From assembly GCA_016931915.1 (NCBI GenBank), contig JAFGDU010000023.1:1-56080 (forward strand): 56,080 nt of DNA. The letters run 5' to 3'. The position numbers were made by a program, and so were the translations under genes. The notes beneath the pieces are model-generated. The model did no database searches, was not told where the DNA came from, and was given only the letters and a program-made list of their open reading frames with translations. Below, piece by piece: positions 1 to 8,137 of the stretch. Origin of the DNA: Actinomycetota bacterium (GTDB lineage: Bacteria > Actinomycetota > Geothermincolia > Geothermincolales > RBG-13-55-18). Numbering within the stretch: the first letter of the stretch is position 1; each line of letters opens with the position of its first letter.

Positions 1-87
1 CCTCCGCTTCGCTACGGCATAAACACCTCCGCTTCGCTACGGCATAAACACCTCCGCTTCGCTACGGCATAAACACCTCCGCTTCGC
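1..87. repeat. 25-bp tandem repeat, 3.5 copies, cut by window edge
   Basis: Three identical 25-bp units lie head to tail at 1-25, 26-50 and 51-75, each beginning CCTCCGCTTCGC and ending GGCATAAACA. The first 12 bases of a fourth unit follow at 76-87 before the match ends. The array probably continues left of the window. It sits just beyond the 3' end of dnaX and encodes nothing I recognise. There are no unique spacers, so it is not a CRISPR array. Confidence 0.9.
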
Positions 88-128
88 GGCACCTCGTTTC
101 ACCCGGCACGCCGCGGAGCATGCGCATA

Positions 129-2051
129 TCATTCGTTCAGCTTTATCTCCTCGATCATCTCCGCGCCGAAAACGTCCTTCACCAGCTTGACCTTGCCGGT
201 GTCAAAAGTCTCCCCCTCCTCGCCATCAGCCGCCTCCGCTCTCCCGCCCGGCGGCTCCTGCGCCGCATTGCGCCTCGTCTCCGGGAGCGTTTGCAGGCCC
301 TCGTCCGCTATCTCCTCTTCGCCAGCACCGTGTAGAGGACCACTCTCCTCCGGCACGCCCGCAAGGGGTCCGCTGCGCGACTCGCGCTGTGCCTTCGTAT
401 TCATTGCATCCGCATGCCCGCGCGCCCCACCCTCCTGGTTCTCCTCCAACCTCGTTTTTACCCTGATCGCCACGCCGAGTACTTCCTCGAGGGCCTCCTC
501 CAGGACGCTGCGGTGGTCCTCCTTCTCCATCTCTCCGCGATGGAAGGAACGGTCGGCGGGAAACATGATGTACAGCTCGCCTGCCTTGAACTCCAGGGGC
601 TTTCCCTCCAGCAGGAAGGCATGGGTGGTGACCTTCCTTTCCTTGACCGCCTCTTTTACCTGCGGCCACGCCCTCCTTATCGCAGCCAGGTCCAGCGGTA
701 CCGCCGCGGAGCCCGGACTGGAGGTTGCGATCGCGTGCTCGCTCCTTCCTCCCACTTCCTCCCCGGCAATCGCAGGAGCCTGTTTCTCCTCCGCGTCCTC
801 CCTGGTGGTGTCGGCCGCAGGGCTTTCTCTCTCCCCCGCATCTGCACGGCTTGCGGGCGGAGCTACCGCGGCAGGCTGGTCGCCGGCGCGTAGCCTGGCC
901 AACTTCTCCAGCTCGACCTCGAGCTTCCCCATGCGCGCAGACAAGGCTTCCGCCGACACGTCGAGTTCGCTGCGGGCCATACCGATCAACGCTCCCTCGA
1001 GCACCAGGCGTATCGAGGCGGTGGTCTGCATTTCCTTCCATGCCTCGCGCAGCGAGACGATGAAATGGAAAGTGCGGTCAGGGGACAGCTCCGCCGCCTG
1101 GCGCTCTATTGCGGCGTAGGCGGTTTCGTCAACCTCCAGATCCTCAGATCCCAGGTCCGCGTATTGCAGCAGAAAAACCCGGCGAAAGTGTTCCTGGACC
1201 TCCCGGGTGAATTGGACCAGGTCTCTCCCTTCCTCGTAGGCCTTCTCGACCATGGCGACAGCACCGGCAGCATCTCCGGCGGCAAGACGGTCCCCCAGCT
1301 CGATCAGTATCTCGTCTTCTACCAGGCCCAGGAAACCGGCCACACCCGCCTCGTCGACGACACCGTCCCCGTAATTCATAACCTGCTCCAGGATGACCAG
1401 GGCATCGCGCGCAGAGCCCCTTGCACGCCTGGATATGAGCCGCAAAGCCCTCTCGTTGGCCTCTATACCCTCGGCCTTCGCTACGTGGGCAAGATGCTGC
1501 GTGAGCATGGATACGGGTACGCTGCGGAAATCGTAGCGCTGACAACGGGAGAGTATGGTTGCGGGCATCTTGTGGGGTTCGGTTGTAGCCAGGACGAAAA
1601 CGACGTGCGGCGGCGGTTCCTCCAAAGTCTTCAGAAATGCGTTGAAGGCTTCCTTGGTGAGCATGTGCGCCTCGTCGAGAACGTAGACCTTCATGCGCGC
1701 CGCCGCCGGGGAGAACACAACCCTTTCCCTGAGCTCACGTATGCTGTCGATCCCGCGCGTCGATGCCGCATCGATCTCCACCACGTCCACCGAGGTCCCC
1801 TCGGTTATCTCCCTGCACGAGCGGCAGTGGTTGCAGGGGTCGGGGGTAGGGCCTTCATCGCAGTTCAGCGCCTTGGCAAGGATGCGTGCAGTACTGGTTT
1901 TACCGGTGCCCCGGGGGCCCGTGAAGAGATATGCATGGGCAAGGTTCCCGTTGCGCAGTGAGTTGGACAGGGTGCGGGTGACATATTCCTGCCCTATGAC
2001 CTCCTCGAAGGTCTGCGGTCGCCATTTCCTGTACAAAGAGATGTATGCCAA
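129..2051 (-). CDS. dnaX: DNA polymerase III subunit gamma/tau
   Basis: Clamp-loader ATPase that loads the beta sliding clamp and organises the replicative polymerase. The 640-residue protein opens with the standard DnaX N-terminus (YRKWRPQTFEEVIGQ). It has a Walker A motif at residues 45-52 (GPRGTGKT), a four-cysteine zinc module (C64, C73, C76, C79) and a DEAH-type Walker B (LDEAH). The AAA+ part is followed by an acidic, Gly/Ala-rich tau-like tail. The start is TTG at 2051: the codon two upstream is a stop in this frame, and a GGGGAG ribosome site lies about 10 nt away. It is the first gene downstream of the SRP RNA on the same strand and may be co-transcribed with it. No slippery heptamer for making a short gamma form was recognised. 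Confidence 0.97.
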   Translation of the reverse strand: MAYISLYRKWRPQTFEEVIGQEYVTRTLSNSLRNGNLAHAYLFTGPRGTGKTSTARILAKALNCDEGPTPDPCNHCRSCREITEGTSVDVVEIDAASTRGIDSIRELRERVVFSPAAARMKVYVLDEAHMLTKEAFNAFLKTLEEPPPHVVFVLATTEPHKMPATILSRCQRYDFRSVPVSMLTQHLAHVAKAEGIEANERALRLISRRARGSARDALVILEQVMNYGDGVVDEAGVAGFLGLVEDEILIELGDRLAAGDAAGAVAMVEKAYEEGRDLVQFTREVQEHFRRVFLLQYADLGSEDLEVDETAYAAIERQAAELSPDRTFHFIVSLREAWKEMQTTASIRLVLEGALIGMARSELDVSAEALSARMGKLEVELEKLARLRAGDQPAAVAPPASRADAGERESPAADTTREDAEEKQAPAIAGEEVGGRSEHAIATSSPGSAAVPLDLAAIRRAWPQVKEAVKERKVTTHAFLLEGKPLEFKAGELYIMFPADRSFHRGEMEKEDHRSVLEEALEEVLGVAIRVKTRLEENQEGGARGHADAMNTKAQRESRSGPLAGVPEESGPLHGAGEEEIADEGLQTLPETRRNAAQEPPGGRAEAADGEEGETFDTGKVKLVKDVFGAEMIEEIKLNE

Positions 2052-2105
2052 TGCTCATCACTCCCCGACAAATGGGGATCTCCTATATAACATAAATGAA
2101 ATAGC

Positions 2106-2378
2106 GTGATCGTGCACCCTCCCTCGACATCCAGCCCCAGGCGCTACACGGGTAGTTAGCTCCGGACAGGTTAGTCTGCGGCACACGAGAAGGTTTGCTT
2201 ACCGCTGCTTCCTTCCGGACCTGACGGGGTTCACAAGTTCCCGTTGCGCAGGACCCGACCTTCAACACCACTTGCCTGTGCGCATACCCAAGACCAGAGA
2301 GCCTCAGTTGGGGATTCGGCCCCGCTGTAGCGGATTGCGGGTTCAGGGCACCGCTAGCTCCCCGCTTAGCACGATCAC
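2106..2378 (-). ncRNA. ffs: Signal recognition particle RNA, large bacterial type
   Basis: Scaffold RNA of the signal recognition particle. On the minus strand the gene reads GTGATCGTGCTAAGCGGGG at its 5' end, then the conserved Alu-domain blocks, then the SRP54-binding loop GTCAGGTCCGGAAGGAAGCA around 2198-2217, and ends GGTGCACGATCAC. The two ends are complementary (GTGATCGTGC with GCACGATCAC), which fixes a length of about 273 nt. This is the long form with an Alu domain, as in Bacillus, not the short 4.5S form. The extended -10 box ending 8 nt upstream agrees with this 5' end. Confidence 0.95.
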
Positions 2379-2385
2379 AAAATTC

Positions 2386-2394
2386 AGTATAGCA
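2386..2394 (-). promoter_or_regulatory. Extended -10 promoter of the SRP RNA gene
   Basis: The minus strand reads TGCTATACT: a TATACT -10 box (2386-2391) preceded by the TGn extension. The predicted start falls near 2379, matching the 5' end of the SRP RNA deduced from base pairing. No good -35 box is visible, which is usual for extended -10 promoters. Confidence 0.6.
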
Positions 2395-2649
2395 CGCGCA
2401 ACTGACCTGCAGCGCGGGTCAGCACGTGGCGTATCGGTCCGCCGCTACCCCGGATATGCGGCGCGCCAGGTTATTGTCCGCATGTCAAACAAGGGTCGAG
2501 CAAGCAACGTGTATAATAATAATGGCAGATAGCGGTGTCTCCGGGAGCGGGTATGCCTTGAGCCCGGTTCGTGCATCACCCTACCCGCAGCGGACATCAG
2601 AGTAACAAGCAGGGGGCCGGTGACGGGGTTGACGGAAGCAGGAGGTTAA

Positions 2650-3459
2650 ATGAGCGATAGCGAGCTGAGAGAAAGGGCCTCTACCGGCAACGCGCAGCTC
2701 GACGAGATGATGGAAGGGGGACCCCTGAGGGGCTCGGTGAGCCTGGTCATAGGGGCACCCGGGACCGGAAAGACTTGCCTGGGCCTGGAATTTATCGCCC
2801 ATGGCGTCGAGTTGGGGGAACCGGGCCTTATAGTCACCTTCGAACACTTCCCCAAGAAGCTTCTGCGCGATGCGGCGTCCCTGGGTTACGACCTGCAGGA
2901 GATGGAGAAAAACGGCATGCTGCGCATCCTCTTCACTTCTCCGGAGATATTCTTCGAACAGGCTCAGACTCCGGGCGGGCTTCTGGACACCATGGTGCAG
3001 GAGCTGGGGGCCAAACGTATTCTCATCGATTCCATATCACACCTGGAGCGGCTGGCGAAGGACCCGGTCAAGCTACGCGAGGTGGCATTCACTTTTATAA
3101 ACGCTCTGCTCAGACACGGACTCACGGCAATCGTAACGCAGGAGGACCCCGACATCACCGGAGATATGACCGCTGCCCAATACGGCATCTCATACCTGGT
3201 AGATGCGGTGATCATACTCCGCTACGTCGAGCTGGACTCCTCCATCAGCAAGGCGATACTGGTGCTCAAGCAGCGTGCCAGCTCTCACGACAAATCGATC
3301 CGCGAGTTTCGTATAACCGAGAGCGGACTGGCGGTCGGAGAACCCTTCGCGGACCGCGAGGGTGTTCTGTCGGGGCTGGCACGCAAGAAAGAGATCGACG
3401 CCTTCATGGAGGTATTCGGGAAAAAGGGGAAGTCCACCGGGAAAGGGGAGGTGGATTGA
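2650..3459 (+). CDS. KaiC/RAD55-family ATPase
   Basis: RecA-fold ATPase of the KaiC/GvpD/RAD55 group, 269 residues, so a single KaiC domain. Walker A is GAPGTGKT at residues 35-42. The carboxylate position is E65 (TFEH, where KaiC proper has two adjacent Glu), and Walker B is ILID ending at D127. The ATG has an upstream GGAGG. A TATAAT at 2512-2517 could be its -10 box. The stop is followed directly by the GTG of a receiver-domain gene, so the two are translationally coupled. That neighbour and the downstream kinase suggest a role in signal transduction rather than recombination. The substrate is unknown. The C-terminal 30 residues are charged and may be a flexible linker. Confidence 0.85.
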   Translation: MSDSELRERASTGNAQLDEMMEGGPLRGSVSLVIGAPGTGKTCLGLEFIAHGVELGEPGLIVTFEHFPKKLLRDAASLGYDLQEMEKNGMLRILFTSPEIFFEQAQTPGGLLDTMVQELGAKRILIDSISHLERLAKDPVKLREVAFTFINALLRHGLTAIVTQEDPDITGDMTAAQYGISYLVDAVIILRYVELDSSISKAILVLKQRASSHDKSIREFRITESGLAVGEPFADREGVLSGLARKKEIDAFMEVFGKKGKSTGKGEVD

Positions 3460-3852
3460 GTGGCAGAAAAGATACTTGTCGTAGATGATGACCGGGAGAT
3501 GGTCGAGCTCATAGAGCTCTTCCTGAGCAATGCCGGCTTCCTCACCATTTCCGCTTTCTCCGGCGAAGAAGCGCTGGAAAAGACCTTTCAGGAGAAACCC
3601 GACCTTATTTTACTGGATATCATGATGCCGAAGATCGACGGCTGGGAGGTCCTGCGCCGTATCAAGAACGATCCCGACGTCCAGAACACACCGGTAGCGT
3701 TTATCACCGCCCGCACGCAGAACATCGATAAGATGATCGGTTTATCGGTGATGAAGGCCGCCGGATATATCACCAAGCCCTTCAGCAAGCAGGAGTTACT
3801 GACGGAGGTAAAACGAATCATCGACGAGAAAAAGAGGGGTTCAGAGACCTGA
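3460..3852 (+). CDS. Stand-alone response regulator receiver protein
   Basis: CheY-like phosphoacceptor domain of 130 residues with no output domain. Acidic pocket D9-D11, phosphoacceptor D53 in LLDIMMP, switch residue T83 and conserved K106 (TKPFSK) are all present, so it should be phosphorylatable. The GTG start abuts the TGA of the KaiC-like gene, and the shared GGGGAGGTGG acts as ribosome site. The likely phosphodonor is the multi-PAS histidine kinase encoded about 0.7 kb downstream on the same strand. The likely output is protein-protein contact, possibly with the KaiC-like ATPase. Confidence 0.9.
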   Translation: MAEKILVVDDDREMVELIELFLSNAGFLTISAFSGEEALEKTFQEKPDLILLDIMMPKIDGWEVLRRIKNDPDVQNTPVAFITARTQNIDKMIGLSVMKAAGYITKPFSKQELLTEVKRIIDEKKRGSET

Positions 3853-3897
3853 AAACCCCTGTTTCGCTAAGTCTTGGTTGAAAAAAGGGGGGGACGG

Positions 3898-4203
3898 TTG
3901 ACATCCAACGACTGGTGGAAGGCTTTTTCCTTGTTCCTCTGGTTCTATAACACCGCGGCGACGGCAATGCTCCTCGTCTACTTCTATGGGATCTGCCGCC
4001 TGTCGGAGCGCAGGTTCAAGGGCAAGGCGTACGCTTTTCTGCTGCCGCTGTTCTTTGTGCTCATGGGCGCCAGTACCTTTATCTACTCCCTGGCGGACTC
4101 CATTGTGGCCATCTACCTCTGGTACGCGGTGTGGCCGGCCGTTGCGGGGGTATTGCTCCTGATTGTCGTATACCGTTCTTACCGGTTGATGTTGGGACAA
4201 TGA
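3898..4203 (+). CDS. Small membrane protein, unknown function
   Basis: About 101 residues with three predicted membrane helices: one starting near the WWKAFSLFLWFY segment, one around AYAFLLPLFFVLMG, one around WYAVWPAVAGVLLLIVVY. I do not recognise a family. I chose the TTG at 3898 because a run of seven G residues lies 6-12 nt upstream of it. A TTG at 3874 in the same frame would add eight residues but lacks a ribosome site. The stop overlaps the ATG of the next gene (ATGA), so the two small membrane proteins are probably made together and may form a membrane unit serving the adjacent sensor kinase. Confidence 0.7.
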   Translation: MTSNDWWKAFSLFLWFYNTAATAMLLVYFYGICRLSERRFKGKAYAFLLPLFFVLMGASTFIYSLADSIVAIYLWYAVWPAVAGVLLLIVVYRSYRLMLGQ

Positions 4204-4571
4204 ACTACCTGGCCTCTGCACTATATATAATCGGTCCGCTGGCGGTATCGGTGCTTCTCGTTCTGCTGATGGTACTGGGAAAGCGCCTGGGGCAGGCGCT
4301 GGAGTTACCCCCATATTACAGGCTCTATTACGTTGCCCTGCTCTTTTTTACCCTCCCACTTCCGGCAGCATGGATACTCCTGCTGACCAAAGCATGGGGG
4401 CTTCCCGATCCCGCCGCCGAAACGGGATTGATTATCAAGATCTGCGTCGCCTCCATACCGATGGCCATTGCCATCACTTTTGCCATTTACGCCACCGCGA
4501 AATACTGGGGGTGGATATGGGGGGAGCTGGCCAGCTCCCGCGAGAAGGACGGGAAACAAGATGGGGCCTGA
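4200..4571 (+). CDS. Small membrane protein, unknown function
   Basis: 123 residues starting MNYLASALYI at the ATG that overlaps the previous stop by 4 nt. It has three likely membrane helices (residues about 4-26, 42-62 and 76-98) and a short charged cytoplasmic tail ending in KDGKQDGA. There is no recognised family. It overlaps the following kinase gene by 11 nt, so it is in the same operon. By position it could be a membrane partner or input module for the histidine kinase; this is inference only. Confidence 0.7.
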   Translation: MNYLASALYIIGPLAVSVLLVLLMVLGKRLGQALELPPYYRLYYVALLFFTLPLPAAWILLLTKAWGLPDPAAETGLIIKICVASIPMAIAITFAIYATAKYWGWIWGELASSREKDGKQDGA

Positions 4572-6657
4572 CGGATCAGTGCGCCGCTTTCTCCTCATCG
4601 CCGTCGGTGCCCTGGCCATGTCCGGCATGACCCTCCTCGCAAGCGCGGCCGACTGGCGTTTGCTCTCCATCCTCTGTGCCGCCTTGACCCTTGCCCTTAC
4701 CCTGGCCGCGCTTGCGGTAGCATGGCCGCTCCTGCACCTGTCCGGGGGCTCGACGGCCCGGGGCCCGGATGCCGGAAGCTCCGTGCTCGAGTCGCTTCCC
4801 TCTCCTTCCTTCATGGTCAGAGGCGACGGGACAATCCTGGACAGCAACCGTCTGGCAGTGGAGTTCATGCCCGCCGGCGACAGGTTTTCGCCCCTGGCCG
4901 GGAAAAGGCTCGACGAGATTTTTCTTCCGCCGTACTTCGGCAACTGGCGCCCACTCCTCGAGCAGGCCTTGAGCGAGGGAAAGGCCCTGGAACGCAACTA
5001 CGAACCCTATTTTCTGGAGAACCAGACCGGCATGTGCAACGTATGGGTCTCGCCCGTGGGACAGGAAGGCGTCGAGGAACGGCGCCTCTTTATCATGATC
5101 CAGGACGTAAGCAGAGAGGCCGCCGAGAAGGCCGCCATGCTCGAGGCCTCGGAGCGCGAGTCCGGCATTTTCGAGAGCGTGCCGGTGAAAATAGCCGTGC
5201 TCGACCGCAACTTCCGGCTGATACGTTGCAACCAGTCAATGATGCAGTGGATCCACGAAACAGGCGGGCTGGAGGAATCCGCCGTCCCGGGTTTGCCTGC
5301 CCTGGACATCATGCCGCAAGAGTTCCGCGCCGACTGGAAACATATCCTCAGGCGCGTGCTGATCGAGGGGCGTGCCTTCGAGCAGCCCCGTGTGCATCAG
5401 ACGGTCGGCAGGACGGATTACTTCCACCGCGTTCGCCTTCACCCCCTGACGGACGAGTCAGGCAACGTACGGGAGGCGTTGCTCCTTTACGAGGACGTTA
5501 CGGAATACGTCCGGCTGGAACGGCGCCTCGCTGAGACAACAGACTACCTGAACCTGCTCATCGAGAGCCTCAACGACGGGTTCTATGCCATGGACACCAA
5601 GGGCAGGTTCTCCTTCTGCAACCAGGCATTCCTGGATATGCTGGGCATGAACAGCTCCGAAGAGCTTCTCGAGAAAGAAGCCGTGGATATGGTGATGCCA
5701 GATGAGAAAAAGAAGGTGGAGCGCATGCTGGAGCGCCGTCGCCGCGGGGAAAAGGTCTTTTTCGAGACCCTGCTGAGGCGACAGGGAGACATGTCGCTGC
5801 CGGTGCAGATAAGCTCGGCGCCCCTTTTCCGCGCCGGCAAGTTCGCGGGCATTGTGGGCATCGCCCACGATCTCAGCGAGCGCCGCCGGCTGGAGGCGAT
5901 GGTGGAGCGCAGCCATCAGGACCTGGAGAAAGCCTACGAGGAACTGTCCGTCCTGGATAAAATGAAATCGGACTTCATCGCCATAGCCTCTCATGAATTG
6001 CGTACACCCCTATCCATAATCAAGGGTTACTCTGATGCCTTCATGTACGGCGAGCTCGGCGACCTTTCTTCTTTCCAGCTGGATAAGATCAAGATCATGA
6101 ATGCCCGCGCGGACCAGATGACCAAGATAATAAACGACCTTCTCGATGTCACACGCCTGGAGGAAGGCCGCCTGGTTGGCGAGAGATGGCCGGCACCCGT
6201 CGACGGGTTGATCGTCAATGCCGTCTCGGAGTATAAAGGCCGTGCCGCCATGTGCGGCCAGGAACTGCTTTATGCAGTCGAGGAAAACCTGCCACCGGTA
6301 AGCGTGGACGTATGGCGCGTACATCAGGTCATGGAGAACCTCATCGGCAATGCCATCAAATTCACCCCCGAGGGAGGCCAGATAGAGGTCCTGGCGCGTA
6401 ACGCCTCCGAAGCGGGAATGGTGGAGATCGAAGTAAAGGATAACGGGCCGGGAATCCCGGCAAGCGAACAGAGAAAGTTGTTTACCATGTTTTACCAGAT
6501 AGAGACGGACTCCACGCGCTCCGCGGGCGGCCTGGGCCTGGGCCTGGTTATATCCAAGGGGATAGTAGAGGGTCACGGCGGGCATATCTGGGTGGAGAGC
6601 GAGACCGGCCTCGGCTCATCCTTCAAATTCACCCTGCCCATCAGCAAGGAGGATTGA
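4561..6657 (+). CDS. Membrane sensor histidine kinase with PAS domains
   Basis: A 698-residue kinase. Two N-terminal membrane helices (about 9-29 and 33-56) have almost no extracytoplasmic loop. Three PAS-like modules follow (roughly 75-185, 195-320, 325-450), then a HisKA domain with phospho-acceptor H478 in SHELRTP and an HATPase domain (N box NLIGNAIKF, G1 DNGPGIP, G2 GLGLGLVISKG). It should autophosphorylate and pass the phosphate to a receiver, most simply the one at 3460-3852. With no periplasmic sensor, the signal is probably cytoplasmic or membrane-borne. The ATG at 4561 overlaps the upstream gene. An earlier in-frame ATG at 4468 would lie deep inside that gene and is less likely. Confidence 0.92.
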   Translation: MGPDGSVRRFLLIAVGALAMSGMTLLASAADWRLLSILCAALTLALTLAALAVAWPLLHLSGGSTARGPDAGSSVLESLPSPSFMVRGDGTILDSNRLAVEFMPAGDRFSPLAGKRLDEIFLPPYFGNWRPLLEQALSEGKALERNYEPYFLENQTGMCNVWVSPVGQEGVEERRLFIMIQDVSREAAEKAAMLEASERESGIFESVPVKIAVLDRNFRLIRCNQSMMQWIHETGGLEESAVPGLPALDIMPQEFRADWKHILRRVLIEGRAFEQPRVHQTVGRTDYFHRVRLHPLTDESGNVREALLLYEDVTEYVRLERRLAETTDYLNLLIESLNDGFYAMDTKGRFSFCNQAFLDMLGMNSSEELLEKEAVDMVMPDEKKKVERMLERRRRGEKVFFETLLRRQGDMSLPVQISSAPLFRAGKFAGIVGIAHDLSERRRLEAMVERSHQDLEKAYEELSVLDKMKSDFIAIASHELRTPLSIIKGYSDAFMYGELGDLSSFQLDKIKIMNARADQMTKIINDLLDVTRLEEGRLVGERWPAPVDGLIVNAVSEYKGRAAMCGQELLYAVEENLPPVSVDVWRVHQVMENLIGNAIKFTPEGGQIEVLARNASEAGMVEIEVKDNGPGIPASEQRKLFTMFYQIETDSTRSAGGLGLGLVISKGIVEGHGGHIWVESETGLGSSFKFTLPISKED

Positions 6658-6659
6658 CT

Positions 6660-7646
6660 TTGAGGACCCTGGTCCCAGGCGACCGCGGCCTGGCAGTCGG
6701 CGACGTGCAGAAGCGCCTGCACGATCTGGGTTACTCCTCCACGGCTTTCGAGGCGGAGATGAGGGAAGCCTACTACGGCGAGAGCACATCGCAGGCCGTG
6801 CGCGATTTCCAGGAGGCAAGAGGCCTGCGTATCGAGGGCAGCGTCGACGAGACAACCTGGCAGGAACTCGTGGAAGCCTCCATCCGCCTGGGGGACAGGT
6901 TTCTCTATCTGCGCATACCACCTTTCCGCGGCGACGACGTGCGCGAGGTGCAGCGATATCTCAATCGCCTCGGCTTCAACGCCGGCCGTGAGGACGGTAT
7001 CTTCGGGCAGGACACCGATGGTGCTCTGCGCGCCTTTCAGCATAATATGGGCCTTCCCGTCGACGGCATCGCGGGTTCATCGACCATCTCCTGCCTGCAA
7101 CGCTTGAAGCATGCCCTGAAGGAAACCAGCGTTGCAGAAGTACACGAAACGCTTCAGGACCTCGCGGCACGGGGACTGGAAGGCAAGAGCGTGGTCCTGG
7201 ATGCCGCGGAAAAAGACGCGGGTGCCGAGGATGCCCTGCGCCTGGCCTCGAGCGAACTGCTTGCTTCGGGTCTGATGGCGCACATGACCGGCGGCGCCTC
7301 CGCTCCCCTCCCGGAAAGCCAGCGGGCGCGCGTTGCGAACGACCGCAAGGCCGATCTCGTACTCGGTCTCAGGATGACACCCGAGAGCGGGATGCATATC
7401 TATTACTTCGGCAGCAAGGGGTATTCGTCGCCGCGCGGCAGGCGCTTCGCGGAGATATTACAAGGCGAACTTGCCCCGGTTATGGACGCGGAGGTGCCCG
7501 CTCCGGAGACAAAGAGCTATCCCCTGTTGAGGGAAACCCGTATGCCCTGCGTTGTCCTGGAATCGGGAAGCGAGGCTGCCGCGGGCAGCGACCTGGCGAT
7601 CGCCATAGCCAGATCGATCGTCCTTTATTTTTCGCCGAGCGAATAG
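6660..7646 (+). CDS. Peptidoglycan-binding protein with degenerate amidase_3 domain
   Basis: 328 residues. Two PG_binding_1 domains occupy the N-terminal half (signatures VGDVQKRLHDLGY and DVREVQRYLNRLGF, each followed by an AVRDFQ or ALRAFQ motif). The C-terminal half aligns in order with N-acetylmuramoyl-L-alanine amidases (amidase_3). The zinc-binding HGG block is replaced by DAAEKDAG, the second ligand region reads LGLRMTP, and the catalytic Glu region reads VVLESGS. It therefore looks enzymatically dead, resembling the layout of mycobacterial CwlM, a non-catalytic regulator of cell-wall synthesis. There is no signal peptide, which also fits a cytoplasmic role. The TTG at 6660 lies 7 nt after AAGGAGG; it begins 2 nt after the kinase stop. 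Confidence 0.8.
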   Translation: MRTLVPGDRGLAVGDVQKRLHDLGYSSTAFEAEMREAYYGESTSQAVRDFQEARGLRIEGSVDETTWQELVEASIRLGDRFLYLRIPPFRGDDVREVQRYLNRLGFNAGREDGIFGQDTDGALRAFQHNMGLPVDGIAGSSTISCLQRLKHALKETSVAEVHETLQDLAARGLEGKSVVLDAAEKDAGAEDALRLASSELLASGLMAHMTGGASAPLPESQRARVANDRKADLVLGLRMTPESGMHIYYFGSKGYSSPRGRRFAEILQGELAPVMDAEVPAPETKSYPLLRETRMPCVVLESGSEAAAGSDLAIAIARSIVLYFSPSE

Positions 7647-7720
7647 GCCCATTATCACTACGTACGCTTGCCGCCCACCGGGCGTTCCACTTCGTGCGGA
7701 CTAACTTCCGATGCGTGCGC

Positions 7721-7762
7721 GTGCCAGGCCTGGCCTGGCACAGCCAGGACAGGCGCTGGCTG
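7721..7762. terminator. Tandem hairpins between convergent genes
   Basis: A perfect 10-bp inverted repeat with a 1-nt centre (GTGCCAGGCC T GGCCTGGCAC, 7721-7741) is followed directly by a second hairpin (CAGCCAG ... CTGGCTG, 7741-7762). They lie between the convergent pseudo-amidase and Asp23 genes. There is no U-tract on either strand, so this may be a bidirectional or factor-assisted terminator. Confidence 0.5.
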
Positions 7763-7789
7763 TCGGAGGGGATTGCTCAGACGTAGGGA

Positions 7790-8137
7790 TCAGGAGGGGG
7801 GTTCGATGTCTTCTACGATTATCTCGACTTCCTCGATCTTGATATCGGTGAGGCCCTCAACATATTCCTTGACCTTGTTCTTTATCTCCCATGCGAGATC
7901 GGGGATGCTCTTACCGTAATCGACCCTGATGTATATGCTCAACCGGTAGGCCTCTTCCTCCCGGTTGACCTTAACCCCCATGTGTACGAACTCCCTCTTC
8001 ACCCGGGAAGTAAGGCTCTCGACCGGTCTCTGCTGGATGACCGTCACTCCCTCGATATCGCTTGCCGCCTGGGAGGCAAGTGCTGCAATGGCCTCGCTCG
8101 AGACATCGATGTTTTCGCCCCTGGCGTCTTCCTTCAT
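7790..8137 (-). CDS. Asp23/Gls24 family protein
   Basis: 115 residues matching the Asp23/Gls24 (DUF322) family, with the typical opening IDVSSEAIAALASQAASDIEGV and the later segment YIRVDYGKSIPDLAWEIKNKVKEYVE (shown here from two pieces of the family core). Members are small cytoplasmic proteins linked to cell-envelope stress; no enzymatic activity is known. The start ATG overlaps the cheD stop by 4 nt, making this the last gene of the chemotaxis operon. That position is unusual. It may simply be a transcriptional hitch-hiker or may link the array to the envelope. Confidence 0.85.
   Translation of the reverse strand: MKEDARGENIDVSSEAIAALASQAASDIEGVTVIQQRPVESLTSRVKREFVHMGVKVNREEEAYRLSIYIRVDYGKSIPDLAWEIKNKVKEYVEGLTDIKIEEVEIIVEDIEPPS

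Noticed and set aside
1..87. CRISPR array
   Set aside because: The units are identical and contiguous with no spacers, and no cas genes are present.
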